From the NCBI RefSeq assembly GCF_030371585.1, contig NZ_JAUDCE010000006.1: a stretch of DNA of 64,000 nucleotides, one strand, 5' to 3'. Positions 1 through 7,906 of the stretch are shown one piece after another. Positions within the stretch are counted from its first letter, which is position 1; each line of letters opens with the position of its first letter. The notes under the pieces were generated by a model, which worked only from the letters and a program-made list of their open reading frames with translations, was not told the origin of the DNA and made no database searches. The stretch is from Megamonas hypermegale_A (GTDB lineage: Bacteria > Bacillota > Negativicutes > Selenomonadales > Selenomonadaceae). The position numbers and the translations under genes were made by a program.

Positions 1-88
1 TTTATCTAACATACTGGTTGAACTTCTTAAGAATACCCTGTCTTTAAATATAGGGGGTGTCAATTTAGATAAAAGGAGAATTTACTCT

Positions 89-739
89 ATGAAATTTTTT
101 ATTACAGCTGTAATTATGGTTTTAATAATTATTGCCAGCTATCTCGCTGACAGGCGGTATCCGCAAAAACGCATGTATATAATTCCCTGCGGCATAATCC
201 TTCTGTGTTCTGCCGCCGTTTTCACTTCATGGACGACACCGTCATACACCTCGCCGATTTCCGAAGAACAGCGCATTGCCATTTTAAACGAACAGCCGTA
301 TTTTATCACCTGGTACAATCAGCATAAGGAAACAATCAATAAATTGGACCGTTTCTGCATAAATTACCATAAAATAATCGACGATTATCAAAACGATATC
401 ATCTCTACGGATGAAGCACTCGAACGATTGCAGCGGCTCTATGCGGAAAGCGATAAATTCAATCAAAGTCTGACTGAACTTCTGCCGCCAACTGAACTGT
501 CACAGAACAATTACACGCTCGTTTATCAAATTCTTGAAAAAACGCGCATATACAGCTATAAAATAAACGAAACGACGCGCCAGTCTATCGACATTCTGAC
601 GCAAAGCCGCGACGAGCAGCTCGATAAAGAAGTTACGCTTAATAATCTGACGCGCATTTACGCTATCGAAGGCCCTATCATGCTCGATATAAACAATGAA
701 GTTGCGCAGGTAAAAGACAATCTAACCTTGCCGGAATAA
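89..739 (+). CDS. Hypothetical membrane-anchored protein
   Basis: The 216-residue protein is not recognised. Two hydrophobic segments (about residues 3-18 and 28-46) would put two membrane passes at the N-terminus. The remaining roughly 170 residues are polar, lack cysteine-rich or catalytic motifs, and look mostly helical, so an extracytoplasmic helical domain is the simplest reading. The start has a good ribosome site (AAAAGGAGAA, about 7 nt upstream). It is convergent with the nrd operon and shares a hairpin terminator with it. Nothing in the neighbourhood suggests a function; it may simply be a cell-envelope protein. Confidence 0.7.
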   Translation: MKFFITAVIMVLIIIASYLADRRYPQKRMYIIPCGIILLCSAAVFTSWTTPSYTSPISEEQRIAILNEQPYFITWYNQHKETINKLDRFCINYHKIIDDYQNDIISTDEALERLQRLYAESDKFNQSLTELLPPTELSQNNYTLVYQILEKTRIYSYKINETTRQSIDILTQSRDEQLDKEVTLNNLTRIYAIEGPIMLDINNEVAQVKDNLTLPE

Positions 740-744
740 AACAA

Positions 745-778
745 AAAAGGCAGCCGCATTGTATGCGACTGTCTTTTT
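745..778. terminator. Bidirectional terminator between hypothetical gene and nrdG
   Basis: A stem with arms GGCAGCCGCAT and ATGCGACTGTC (one mismatch) has an A-run on its left and a T-run on its right, so it can stop transcription from both convergent genes. The nrdG stop codon touches its right edge. Confidence 0.75.
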
Positions 779-1284
779 CAGTCTTCATCTTCTACTAATA
801 CTATTTTTCCCGTTCGGCGTGTTTCGTTCATGTCGATAATGCGCTGATTGCTGCTGCCGCGAAAACGCAAGGAAATATCTTTTTTCGCCGCCACGAACGG
901 ACCGTCAATGAGTACATCCGTCTGATTTAAAAGCGCGTCGACATCCTCATCGTGCATCTGCCAGAGTTGCTCTATCGTATAACCTGTGAACGTCGTTATA
1001 TTAAGACCGCGCTCATGCACTTTCTGCGCCAGTTCGGAAAGCGGTTTCGGCTGCAGAAACGGCTCGCCGCCGCTGAAGGTAACCCCGCTCAAAAGGGGAT
1101 TTTCACAAATCTGCCGAAAAAGCTCATCCGTATCCGCTTCATGACCGCCATTTATATCATGCGTCTGCGGATTGTGGCACTGCGGGCAGTTGTGATAGCA
1201 CCCCTGCGTAAAAATCGCAAAGCGGAAACCTTCACCGTCGACAATCGAATCATTGACTACGCCTGCTATTTTAATTGAGGCCAT
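778..1284 (-). CDS. nrdG: Anaerobic ribonucleoside-triphosphate reductase activating protein
   Basis: A radical SAM activase that uses a 4Fe-4S cluster and S-adenosylmethionine to place the glycyl radical on class III ribonucleotide reductase. The 168-residue length is usual for NrdG. The cluster-binding CX3CX2C motif is visible at Cys29, Cys33 and Cys36 (CYHNCPQC), followed by an SGGEPF motif typical of the fold. It is the last gene of an operon on the minus strand and overlaps the preceding small radical-domain gene by 14 bp, which suggests translational coupling. Its neighbours, the reductase and the split radical subunit, fix its role. Confidence 0.95.
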   Translation of the reverse strand: MASIKIAGVVNDSIVDGEGFRFAIFTQGCYHNCPQCHNPQTHDINGGHEADTDELFRQICENPLLSGVTFSGGEPFLQPKPLSELAQKVHERGLNITTFTGYTIEQLWQMHDEDVDALLNQTDVLIDGPFVAAKKDISLRFRGSSNQRIIDMNETRRTGKIVLVEDED

Positions 1285-1555
1285 GTTTTACGCGGTCATG
1301 TTCTTCGGCACGTTTTGCATTGTTGAAGCGGTCGATAGTGCCTACGAGATAGCCCGTTATACGGCGGATACGTTCAAACTGCGCCGGCTGTGTCTGATAA
1401 TCAAGAGAAACTTCTCCATTGCCCGCATCGGAAATTGTAATGCTTGCCAGTGTTTCATTGGAATTTTCTTTTACATAATTGATATAATTTAAAATTTCTC
1501 TTTCACTGACGTCATTCAAACCGTTTACTTTTACTTCTACACCATTTACTACCAT
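1271..1555 (-). CDS. Stand-alone glycyl-radical segment of class III ribonucleotide reductase
   Basis: This 94-residue protein ends in a stretch (residues 60-91) that matches the C-terminal glycyl-radical region of NrdD: RRITGYL followed by RFNNAKRAEEHDRVKH. By comparison with one-chain NrdD (RRVCGYL in E. coli), Gly68 would carry the radical. Residues 1-59 form a small extra domain not present at this point of one-chain enzymes. It has its own ribosome site (AGAGGGA, about 7 nt before the ATG), lies 77 bp after nrdD and overlaps nrdG. I infer that the active reductase is assembled from two chains, much as the small protein GrcA (YfiD) supplies a replacement radical domain to pyruvate formate-lyase. 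Alternatively it is a spare part for damaged enzyme. Confidence 0.8.
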   Translation of the reverse strand: MVVNGVEVKVNGLNDVSEREILNYINYVKENSNETLASITISDAGNGEVSLDYQTQPAQFERIRRITGYLVGTIDRFNNAKRAEEHDRVKHGLN

Positions 1556-1632
1556 GGAAAATTCCCTCTTTCTATCATTAATATATTATACTTTTAATTT
1601 ATCTAATGGATTTTACACCCATATTATTGCCA

Positions 1633-3909
1633 TTAAAAATTCGTCGCGCTGCAGCAGTTGTCGCGCATACGCTTCAATACAATATGGCGTCTGTGTGCCG
1701 CTTCGCTTCGGCCGCATTTCGGGCAGACACCGTTTATAATACCCGTATAACCGCATACAGGGTCGCGGTCGACAGGGTGATTTACCGAGCCGTAGCCGAT
1801 ACCGTTATCGTGCATACAGCGGATGATTGCTTCAAACGCCGCCAGATTTTTCGTCGGGTCGCCGTCCATTTCGATATAGCTGATATGACCGCCGTTCGTC
1901 AGATTATGATACGGCGCTTCCAGCTGGATTTTGCGGTAAGCGCTGATTGGATAATAAACCGGAATATGGAATGAGTTCGTATAATATTCTCTGTCCGTAA
2001 CGCCCGGAATGGAACCGTAGATATTGCGGTCGATTTTGACAAATCTGCCGCTTAGTCCTTCCGCCGGAGTGGCAATCAATGAAAAGTTCAGTTTCGTTTT
2101 TTGCGCTTCATCATCCATGCGTTTGCGCATATGACCGATAATAGCAAGACCGAGCTGCTGCGCCTGTTCTGATTCGCCATGATGCTTGCCGATAAGCGCT
2201 TTCAGCGTTTCTGCAAGACCGATAAAGCCTACCGTCAGCGTGCCGTGTTTCAAAACTTCGCTGATATTATCGTATTCACCGATTTTATCCGAGTCAAGCC
2301 AGATATTCTGTCCCATGAGGAACGGATAATTCTTGCCGATTTTCGCACACTGAATTTTAAAGCGGTGTAGCAGCTGGCGAATTACCAAATCAATCATATC
2401 ATCAAGCGATTTATAGAATTTATCAATGTCGCCCTTTGCTTCAATCGCCAGGCGCGGCAGATTTATACTCGTAAAGCTCAGATTGCCTCTGCCGCAGGTA
2501 ACCTCGCGGCTCGGGTCGTACACATTGCCCATAACGCGCGTGCGGCAACCCATGTAGGCAACTTCGCTGTTATAATCATTCGGTTTGTAATACTGTTTGT
2601 TAAACGGCGCATCCAAAAAGCTGAAATTCGGGAAAAGACGCTTTGCCGACGTTTTCATCGCCAAACGGAACAAATCATAGTTCGGGTCGCCTTTTTCGTA
2701 GTTGACGCCTTCTTTTACCTTGAAAATCTGCACCGGGAAAATCGGCGTTTCGCCGTCGCCCAGCCCTGCGTCCGTTGCCAAAAGCAGATTGCGCATAACC
2801 ATGCGTCCTTCCGGCGAAGTATCCGTGCCGTAGTTAATCGAGCTGAACGGCACCTGCGCACCGGCTCGCGAATTCATCGTATTGAGATTGTGCACGAATG
2901 CTTCCATCGCCTGATACGTTGCACTGTCCGTTTCCTGCCATGCTGCCTTTGCCGCAAATTTATGCGCATGAACAGTCGTCGCTTCGTCAATTTCCTGGAA
3001 ACCGTGCTCTCTCTGATGACGCGGCAGAAAATCTCTCAGGTATGCACCGAACTCATCAATCGTCGTCATACCCACTTTAACCGGAATGCGTTTTTCGATT
3101 TCCTTGCACAAAAGTCTGCCGTCTTCCATATCCATGCCAATCATAGAGTCGAAATAATAACCGAGCGCCTTGTAATACTGTTTGCGGTACGTCTTGGCAA
3201 CGCCCGGAGCCATGCAGTAATCAAACATTGGCACAGCCTGTCCGCCGTGCATTTCGTTCTGGTTCGCCTGAATAGCGATGCAGGCGAGCGCAGCATAAGA
3301 GCGGATATCGTTCGGTTCGCGTAGGTAGCCGTGTCCGGTGGAAAAACCGTTATGAAACAGTTTTAATAAATCAATCTGACAGCACGTTTCCGTCAGCATA
3401 TAAAAATCCATATCATGAATGTGAATATCACCGTTCATATGCGCCACGGCAATATCTTTCGGCAAAATCTGACTGGTGATGAAATACTTTGAGCCTTCCG
3501 AACCGTATTTAAGCATCGTACCCATCGCCGTATCTGCATCAATATTGGCATTTTCGCGCTTAATATCGGCATCTTTGGCTTTAGCAAAAGTCAGTTCATT
3601 GTAGATATCCATAAGATTGGCTCTTGCCTGACGAAGTTTCGTATGTTCTGCCCGATATAAAATATACGCTTTAGCCGTACTTGCAAAATTACCGGCAATC
3701 AATACTTTTTCCACAGTATCCTGTATCTGCTCGACGCCCGGAATTTTATCCGTCAGAGCCTGTACAACTTTGTATGTAAGTTCTTTCAACTGCTCTTTGG
3801 AAAAAGTTTCATCTATTGATTCCAAATTGGCTTTTCTGATGGCATCCGATATTTTCTGTGCATTAAATTGCACAATATCGCCTGTACGTTTTCTTATTTT
3901 GCTTATCAT
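1633..3909 (-). CDS. nrdD: Class III anaerobic ribonucleotide reductase, large chain
   Basis: Reduces ribonucleoside triphosphates to deoxy forms under anaerobiosis. The 758-residue protein starts with an ATP-cone allosteric domain (about residues 1-95), followed by the ten-stranded barrel typical of NrdD, including an MGCRTRVMGN active-site loop. Near the C-terminus lies a zinc-site-like segment (DPVCGYTG, then CPKCGRSE; Cys719, 729, 732). The glycyl-radical motif expected right after this is missing; the chain ends in an unrelated tail with two adjacent cysteines, and the radical motif is encoded by the next gene. The ATG at 3909 is preferred over GTG at 3921 because the AGGAG site overlaps the latter. 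Confidence 0.9.
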   Translation of the reverse strand: MISKIRKRTGDIVQFNAQKISDAIRKANLESIDETFSKEQLKELTYKVVQALTDKIPGVEQIQDTVEKVLIAGNFASTAKAYILYRAEHTKLRQARANLMDIYNELTFAKAKDADIKRENANIDADTAMGTMLKYGSEGSKYFITSQILPKDIAVAHMNGDIHIHDMDFYMLTETCCQIDLLKLFHNGFSTGHGYLREPNDIRSYAALACIAIQANQNEMHGGQAVPMFDYCMAPGVAKTYRKQYYKALGYYFDSMIGMDMEDGRLLCKEIEKRIPVKVGMTTIDEFGAYLRDFLPRHQREHGFQEIDEATTVHAHKFAAKAAWQETDSATYQAMEAFVHNLNTMNSRAGAQVPFSSINYGTDTSPEGRMVMRNLLLATDAGLGDGETPIFPVQIFKVKEGVNYEKGDPNYDLFRLAMKTSAKRLFPNFSFLDAPFNKQYYKPNDYNSEVAYMGCRTRVMGNVYDPSREVTCGRGNLSFTSINLPRLAIEAKGDIDKFYKSLDDMIDLVIRQLLHRFKIQCAKIGKNYPFLMGQNIWLDSDKIGEYDNISEVLKHGTLTVGFIGLAETLKALIGKHHGESEQAQQLGLAIIGHMRKRMDDEAQKTKLNFSLIATPAEGLSGRFVKIDRNIYGSIPGVTDREYYTNSFHIPVYYPISAYRKIQLEAPYHNLTNGGHISYIEMDGDPTKNLAAFEAIIRCMHDNGIGYGSVNHPVDRDPVCGYTGIINGVCPKCGRSEAAHRRHIVLKRMRDNCCSATNF

Positions 3910-3996
3910 TACGGCTAACACTCCTACTATATCTTGCCATAGTACATCCTAAAATTCCTATGGTTTATTCTCTATCTGTTTTATACGTTGACAACG

Positions 3997-4046
3997 ATTA
4001 TACTATATGTATGTATGACTGTCAAACCGACCACAAGATATAGTAT
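3997..4046 (-). promoter_or_regulatory. nrd promoter with two NrdR-like boxes
   Basis: On the minus strand a perfect sigma-A promoter is present: TTGACA (4020-4025) and TATAAT (3997-4002) spaced by 17 bp. Two sequences resembling the NrdR repressor box sit at 4001-4014 (TACTATATGTATGT) and 4033-4046 (ACAAGATATAGTAT), with centres about 32 bp apart, the three-turn spacing usual for NrdR. One overlaps the -10/spacer, the other lies just upstream of the -35. A further similar half (TACTATATCTTGCCA) is at 3926-3940. No nrdR gene is in the window. Nothing else was seen from 4047 to the repeat at 4249. Confidence 0.6.
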
Positions 4047-4248
4047 AATTGCAAAAATAAATTTATATACAATTTCAAAATAAGTATTGACAGATTTTAT
4101 TTATAGCCTTAACTAAAGTTAGCAAAGCCTCCTTTTTTGTCAACAAGAAATTTTATACATTTTATTTATATATATTATCTATATAAAACTTTTCCATGCA
4201 ATGTATATGAAGATTTTATCTATGATTTTTTCGCATGGAAAATATATA

Positions 4249-4489
4249 GTTCATTTTTCTTTGATACAAAGAAAAACGAACCAAAAAGAAACTTTTTAAC
4301 GTTTCGCTATCGCTGCACTGGGCAAGCCTTCGTCGCTTTTTGCTAAAAACAGTCAGTACAGCGGCTCGAAACATTAGAATTTGGCTCGTGCCTTTCATTT
4401 CCAGCAGAAACTAAATTTGAGTTGTTGACACGATAATTTTTTAGTCATGCCAAAATTTTTTATCCATGTTAAAGTATTTTAACAGTAGC
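4249..4489 (+). repeat. LHR copy 1, truncated hairpin-rich repeat
   Basis: First copy of a long hairpin-rich intergenic repeat (six copies in the window). It begins with the family's end hairpin (TTCATTTTTCTTTG paired with CAAAGAAAAACGAA), then the conserved core ACGTTTCGCTATCGCTGCAC and GGCTCGAAACATTAGAATTT. It stops abruptly at about 4489, before the central variable-stem hairpin that full copies carry. An ordinary hairpin with T-run follows. Confidence 0.85.
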
Positions 4490-4493
4490 AAAC

Positions 4494-4535
4494 AAAAAAA
4501 CCTCGGAGAGCCGCCAACTTCTTCCGAGGTTTTTG
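4494..4535. terminator. Bidirectional hairpin terminator
   Basis: Stem CCTCGGA (4501-4507) paired with TCCGAGG (4523-4529), with an A-run before and a T-run after. It sits between the truncated LHR copy and the small RNA of the toxin-antitoxin module. Confidence 0.6.
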
Positions 4536-4565
4536 TGTTTGCTTATTACATTGTTCCACTAAAAA

Positions 4566-4663
4566 GAAGAGACTACCTCGTAGCAGCCTCTTCTTCAATC
4601 TCAAAAATTACAAGGAGAGCGCTGACGTAGGGCATCAGTTTATCTCTCTTTTGTTTTATTATA
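4566..4663 (-). ncRNA. Candidate regulatory RNA, divergent copy of toxin module
   Basis: A minus-strand promoter (TTGCAA 4681-4686; TATAAT 4658-4663; 17 bp apart) would make an RNA of about 90 nt that begins with GAGATAAACTGAT and ends at a hairpin around 4566-4590 followed by a T-run. Its -35 hexamer is palindromic and is shared with the divergent toxin promoter. The sequence is a diverged duplicate of the RNA at 4857-4956. Inferred from promoter, terminator and duplication only. Confidence 0.5.
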
Positions 4664-4680
4664 CTACATAGTTTTTCGTT

Positions 4681-4708
4681 TTGCAAAATTTCTATTTTGC
4701 TGTATAAT
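4681..4708 (+). promoter_or_regulatory. Promoter of small hydrophobic peptide (toxin) gene
   Basis: TTGCAA (4681-4686) and TATAAT (4703-4708) spaced by 16 bp. The -35 is shared, being its own reverse complement, with the minus-strand promoter of the adjacent small RNA. Transcription would begin near 4715, about 48 nt before the peptide start codon. Confidence 0.6.
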
Positions 4709-4762
4709 AAATTTTATGAGATAAACTGATAGTCGGTCCTTCCTCTTACGGGAGGTGGTAGC

Positions 4763-4840
4763 ATGTCAATTTTTGAAAAGCTGTCTTTAGTGATAGCTAT
4801 CTTAAACCTGATTGTTGCCGTTCTTGACTTGCTTAAATAG
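4763..4840 (+). CDS. Small hydrophobic peptide, candidate type I toxin
   Basis: A 25-residue peptide (starts MSIFEKLSLVIAILNL, ends VAVLDLLK), too short for ordinary gene calling. It has a strong ribosome site (GGGAGGTGG, about 5 nt before ATG) and a good promoter. It is nearly one hydrophobic helix with charged ends, the form of holin-like and TxpA/BsrG-type membrane toxins. Candidate antisense RNAs flank it on both sides: a divergent one sharing its promoter's -35 and a convergent one aimed at its 3' end. The layout resembles txpA/ratA and bsrG/SR4, but toxicity is inference. It lies between two LHR repeat copies. Confidence 0.6.
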   Translation: MSIFEKLSLVIAILNLIVAVLDLLK

Positions 4841-4856
4841 TAGAGCATAAAAGAAA

Positions 4857-4956
4857 AAGACCACCATGCTGTGGCAGCCTCTTCTACAATACTAAAAATA
4901 TTCGATGGAGAGGGCTGACACGCCAATATCAGTTTATCTCTCTTTTTGTTATTATA
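4857..4956 (-). ncRNA. Candidate antisense antitoxin RNA, convergent with toxin
   Basis: A minus-strand promoter (TTGCAA 4974-4979; TATAAT 4951-4956; 17 bp) starts an RNA that runs towards the toxin gene, begins with the same GAGATAAACTGAT sequence, and ends at a hairpin (stem CCAC/GTGG) with T-run just after the toxin stop codon. A toxin mRNA reading through its own 3' region would be complementary to it. The toxin 5' leader (4718-4730) is also complementary to 4928-4940 on the plus strand, so a full-length toxin mRNA could fold its ends together as hok mRNA does. Confidence 0.5.
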
Positions 4957-4992
4957 CTACATAGTTTTTCATTTTGCAAAATTTCTATTTGC

Positions 4993-5577
4993 CGAGTTCT
5001 TTGCTTGTCAAAGAACTCGAACCCCAAAAGTGCCGGTTCGGCACAATATAATATAAAGAGAGTTAATTTCTTAATTTATCTTCATATTGCGCCGGGCAAT
5101 TTTTCTTTGCTGGCACAAAGAAAAGTTGCCGAAAATTCACCTTACGGCATAAGATATCTCTAAGTGCTAAAGCACCAAGAGCTATCTTAAAAGTGCCTTA
5201 ATTCGTGCGCTGCTAAGAGATTTTCACTTTAAGAAAACAATTTTTTATTTCTAATGTTTAAAAACTCGCTTACGCTCAAACATTTAAACTAAAAACAGAA
5301 ATAAAAAATTGTTTTCTTAATAGCTAAAGCTACCGTGGAAATCTCCAACGCAGACAAAAATTTAGCATGAGTAGCAAATTACAGTATCAACAGCTCAAAT
5401 TTTAGTTTTTGCCTAATACCCAAAGGCACGAGCCAAATTCCAATGTTTCGAGTCGTTGTATCGTCTGTACATCTACGAAGATTGTGAAGGCTCGCCCAGT
5501 GCAGCGTAAGCGAAACGTTAAAAGGGTCTTTTCTTTTATGTTCATTTTTCTTTTGACCTTTCAAAAGAAAAATGAAC
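4993..5577 (-). repeat. LHR copy 2, full length, reverse orientation
   Basis: The longest copy (about 585 bp) and the only one in reverse orientation. Reading the minus strand it has: an end hairpin (GTTCATTTTTC with GAAAAATGAAC, 5540-5577), the conserved core including CGCTGCACTGGGCGAGCC, a central hairpin with a perfect 24-bp outer stem (5229-5252 with 5297-5320), a hairpin CAACTTTTCTTTG/CAAAGAAAAATTG, and a terminal hairpin GAGTTCTTTG/CAAAGAACTC (4994-5019). Open frames inside it are short and not shared between copies. It ends 14 bp from the -35 of the antitoxin RNA. Confidence 0.9.
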
Positions 5578-5578
5578 A

Positions 5579-5612
5579 TAAAAAAAGGACAGATATAAAT
5601 CTGTCCTTTTGT
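5579..5612 (-). terminator. Terminator of the SLH porin gene
   Basis: Stem GGACAGAT (5587-5594) with ATCTGTCC (5599-5606), T-run on the minus strand, 20 bp past the porin stop codon. It also has a T-run on the plus strand. Confidence 0.75.
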
Positions 5613-5631
5613 ATTTTTATTAAATCTTTTA

Positions 5632-6960
5632 TCAGAAGAAGAATTCAATCTGGCTGAAGATTTTTTCTGCATCATTGTCGCCATCAACGTCGTTGTCTTC
5701 ACCAGTGAAGTACTGAACTGTAGCGAGAATGTTTTCAGCAGGTACATACTGAACGCCAGCTACGAAACCTTTCTGACCGCCTGCAACATCATCGTATGTC
5801 GGAGCCGGAACGGAGTTAGAACCGAGGTCAGCATAACCAGCATACATACCCCAGGAACCAGCGTCAGCAGGGTCTGCACCTTTATAGTCGAGAGTTGCTC
5901 TCCATGCATCGTCTTCATCATCAGCGGAAGTGTTCTGAGCATATTCAGCGCTTAAACCGAGGCTGTTGTTGAACTTGTAAGTACCACCGAGGTACCAGAT
6001 CTGAGCATCAGTATCACCATAAGCTTTTTCAGCATCAATATCGTCAAAATCAATACCAGTTAAAGCATTGTAGCCAAGGTTAAGAGCTAATTTATCGTTC
6101 GGAGTGTAGTCAAACTGAATGCCATAGAAATCAGTTGTAATATCACTATTGGAAATATGTTCATCAAATGCATCTAAGAAACCTTTACCAAGGTTAGTAC
6201 CATTTACCCATGACGTAGCTAAGTCATTTCTATAACGACCAGCAGTTACTGTAGTTTTGAATACATCGCTACCACCAGTGTATTGAACACCGTCGATACG
6301 ATCATCGAATACGAGACCGGTTGCAGTGAATGCAGGCAGACGACCAGCCTGTACAGTGCCGCCGAACAGAGGACCTTCTACATAAGCGAGGTCTACGCTG
6401 GCATCATTATCAGTTGGGTCAAAACCAGCATTGTTAGCAGAACCCATGTCAAGGCTGTAATTGATACGAGCGTTTGCAGTCCAGCCGGATTCACCGATAT
6501 AAGCTTTCGGCATTAAACGGAACATAACTCTGTTGTAAGTAGAATCTTCACCAGCATCATGGTCAGCATCATAATAACGATATCTTAATTCGCCGCCCCA
6601 TTTAACGTTGTCGGATTTCTTTTCGAGGTCAGCAACGCGAACGCCGAGGTTATCGAGTTCTTCAGCGAATTCAGCAGCTAATTTGTCAACGAGAGCTTTA
6701 TCAGCTTTGTCGATGTCAGTTTTAGCCATAGCGCGAGCTACGATCTGAGCCATTTCATAACGAGTCATTGTGTTCTGGCCTTTGTAAGTGCCGTCCGGAT
6801 AACCGTCGATTACACCATCAGCAGCCAAAGTGGATACAGCGTCATATGCCCAGCTATCAGCAGGAACATCGCTGAAAGGATTTGCAGCAGCAAAAGTTGT
6901 GCTAGCAGCGCCTACTACGAGAGCAGCAGTAATTGCAGAAACAAGAGTTTTTTTAGACAT
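5632..6960 (-). CDS. SLH-domain outer-membrane porin (Mep45-like)
   Basis: A 442-residue outer-membrane protein of the kind that ties the outer membrane of Negativicutes to peptidoglycan. Residues 1-24 are a signal peptide. One SLH domain follows (about 26-78, NPFSDVPADSWAYDA to MTRYEMAQIVARAMA), then a short coiled coil (about 85-115, including GVRVADLEKKSDNVKW), then a beta-barrel to the end. The last residues IEFFF give the C-terminal Phe used for barrel insertion. Selenomonas ruminantium Mep45 has this plan. The start has GGAGGAG upstream. A close paralogue lies at 30432-31772; the two diverge most in the barrel around residues 235-320, where surface loops are expected. Confidence 0.93.
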   Translation of the reverse strand: MSKKTLVSAITAALVVGAASTTFAAANPFSDVPADSWAYDAVSTLAADGVIDGYPDGTYKGQNTMTRYEMAQIVARAMAKTDIDKADKALVDKLAAEFAEELDNLGVRVADLEKKSDNVKWGGELRYRYYDADHDAGEDSTYNRVMFRLMPKAYIGESGWTANARINYSLDMGSANNAGFDPTDNDASVDLAYVEGPLFGGTVQAGRLPAFTATGLVFDDRIDGVQYTGGSDVFKTTVTAGRYRNDLATSWVNGTNLGKGFLDAFDEHISNSDITTDFYGIQFDYTPNDKLALNLGYNALTGIDFDDIDAEKAYGDTDAQIWYLGGTYKFNNSLGLSAEYAQNTSADDEDDAWRATLDYKGADPADAGSWGMYAGYADLGSNSVPAPTYDDVAGGQKGFVAGVQYVPAENILATVQYFTGEDNDVDGDNDAEKIFSQIEFFF

Positions 6961-7260
6961 AATAAAACTCCTCCTCTATAATATAATAAATTTTTTGCTC
7001 TCGAAAAAATTTATCGCTCGGAGATTTTATTGTGTATGAGTATCCACGTTTCCTCAACTTTTATATCCCTTTGCTCTATCTTTTTTCTTGAGCTAGTTAA
7101 ATAATACCATAATATTTTACAAAATGCAAGTTTTTATACGATTTATTACCGAATATTACATTATCTTTACAATATTTTTCGTCTGTAAAACCTTGCTACA
7201 TAAGGATTTCACACAAAAATCACTTTATAAATATTAGTTTCAAAAACAACTATTGGGATA
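6961..7260 (-). other. Porin upstream region
   Basis: AT-rich stretch without an open frame worth calling. It holds the porin ribosome site (GGAGGAG at 6970-6976) and presumably its promoter; no clear -35/-10 pair or operator could be picked with confidence. Confidence 0.4.
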
Positions 7261-7708
7261 GTACTTTTTCTTTGAAGTTCAAAGAAAAAGTACCCAAAAA
7301 GAAAACCTTTTTTTACGTTTCGCTATCGCTGCACTGGGCGGGCCTTCGCAGCTTTTCTCTAATAAGAAGCGGTACGACGGCTCGAAATATTAGAATTTGG
7401 CTCGTGCCTTCGTTCTCAGTAAGAACTAAATTTGAGCTGTTGACACTGTAATTTGCTATTCATGCTAAAACATTCATCCATGTTAGAGTATTTTCACGGT
7501 AGCTTTAGCTATTAAAAATAAAAAGATTTAGATATGGTTTTAGTTTAAATGTCTGAGCGTAAGCGAGTTTTTAAACGTTATATCTAAATCTTTTTATTTT
7601 TAAAGTGAAAATCTCTAGTGAGCTACGAACTAAGGCACTTTCTTTTTCGGCAACTTTTCTTTGTGCCAGCAAAGAAAAATTGCCTGGCGCAATTATATTG
7701 CGCCAAAC
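7261..7708 (+). repeat. LHR copy 3, full length
   Basis: About 448 bp. The first hairpin has a different sequence from other copies yet stays paired (GTACTTTTTCTTTGA with TCAAAGAAAAAGTAC). The conserved core (ACGTTTCGCTATCGCTGCAC) follows, then a central hairpin with a perfect 24-bp stem (7512-7535 with 7580-7603), then CAACTTTTCTTTG/CAAAGAAAAATTG, then a shortened end hairpin GGCGCAAT/ATTGCGCC. It ends 12 bp before the promoter of the second toxin-antitoxin module. Confidence 0.9.
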
Positions 7709-7719
7709 CAATAAATATC

Positions 7720-7821
7720 TTGCAATATCATAAAAAAGTGATATAATGAAAGTGCGAAAAATTACAATATCTTTTATACTAAACAAATCCTGTGAAGTTG
7801 CCGCTTTGCAGGATTTTTTAT
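7720..7821 (+). ncRNA. Candidate antitoxin RNA of an Fst-like module
   Basis: Promoter TTGCAA (7720-7725), 16 bp, TATAAT (7742-7747); the RNA would start near 7754 and end at the hairpin AATCCTG/CAGGATT (7786-7815) with a T-run. Its segment 7761-7784 repeats, with 22 of 24 identities, the sequence at 7977-8000 over the toxin start codon; the two differences still give G-U pairs, so all 24 positions could pair with toxin mRNA. Its terminator loop carries GTTGCCGCTTT, as does the toxin terminator, allowing loop-loop contact. This is the pairing plan of RNA II in the Fst (par) system. Confidence 0.7.
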
Positions 7822-7828
7822 TAAAATA

Positions 7829-7860
7829 AGACCCTATAAAGTTGCCGCTTTATAAGGTCT
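7829..7860 (-). terminator. Terminator of Fst-like toxin mRNA
   Basis: Hairpin AGACC-TATAAAG with CTTTATA-GGTCT (one mismatch) around a TTGCCG loop; minus-strand T-run follows. It shares the stretch AAGTTGCCGCTTT with the neighbouring antitoxin terminator, so each RNA carries a loop complementary to the other. Confidence 0.6.
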
Positions 7861-7906
7861 CTAACATTATTTGCCGCTAATGCTAAAGCGTTCGGGATAG
7901 TTACTG

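Noticed and set aside
1556..1640. Frameshift explaining the missing radical motif in nrdD
   Set aside because: None of the other frames after the nrdD stop lead into RRITGYL; the downstream gene has its own ribosome site and an extra N-terminal domain.
5229..5320. Retron-like msr-msd element
   Set aside because: Long variable hairpins are reminiscent, but no reverse transcriptase gene lies near any of the six copies.
5379..5747. Open frames inside LHR copy 2
   Set aside because: They are not shared with other LHR copies and extend into the porin gene on the other frame; likely chance.
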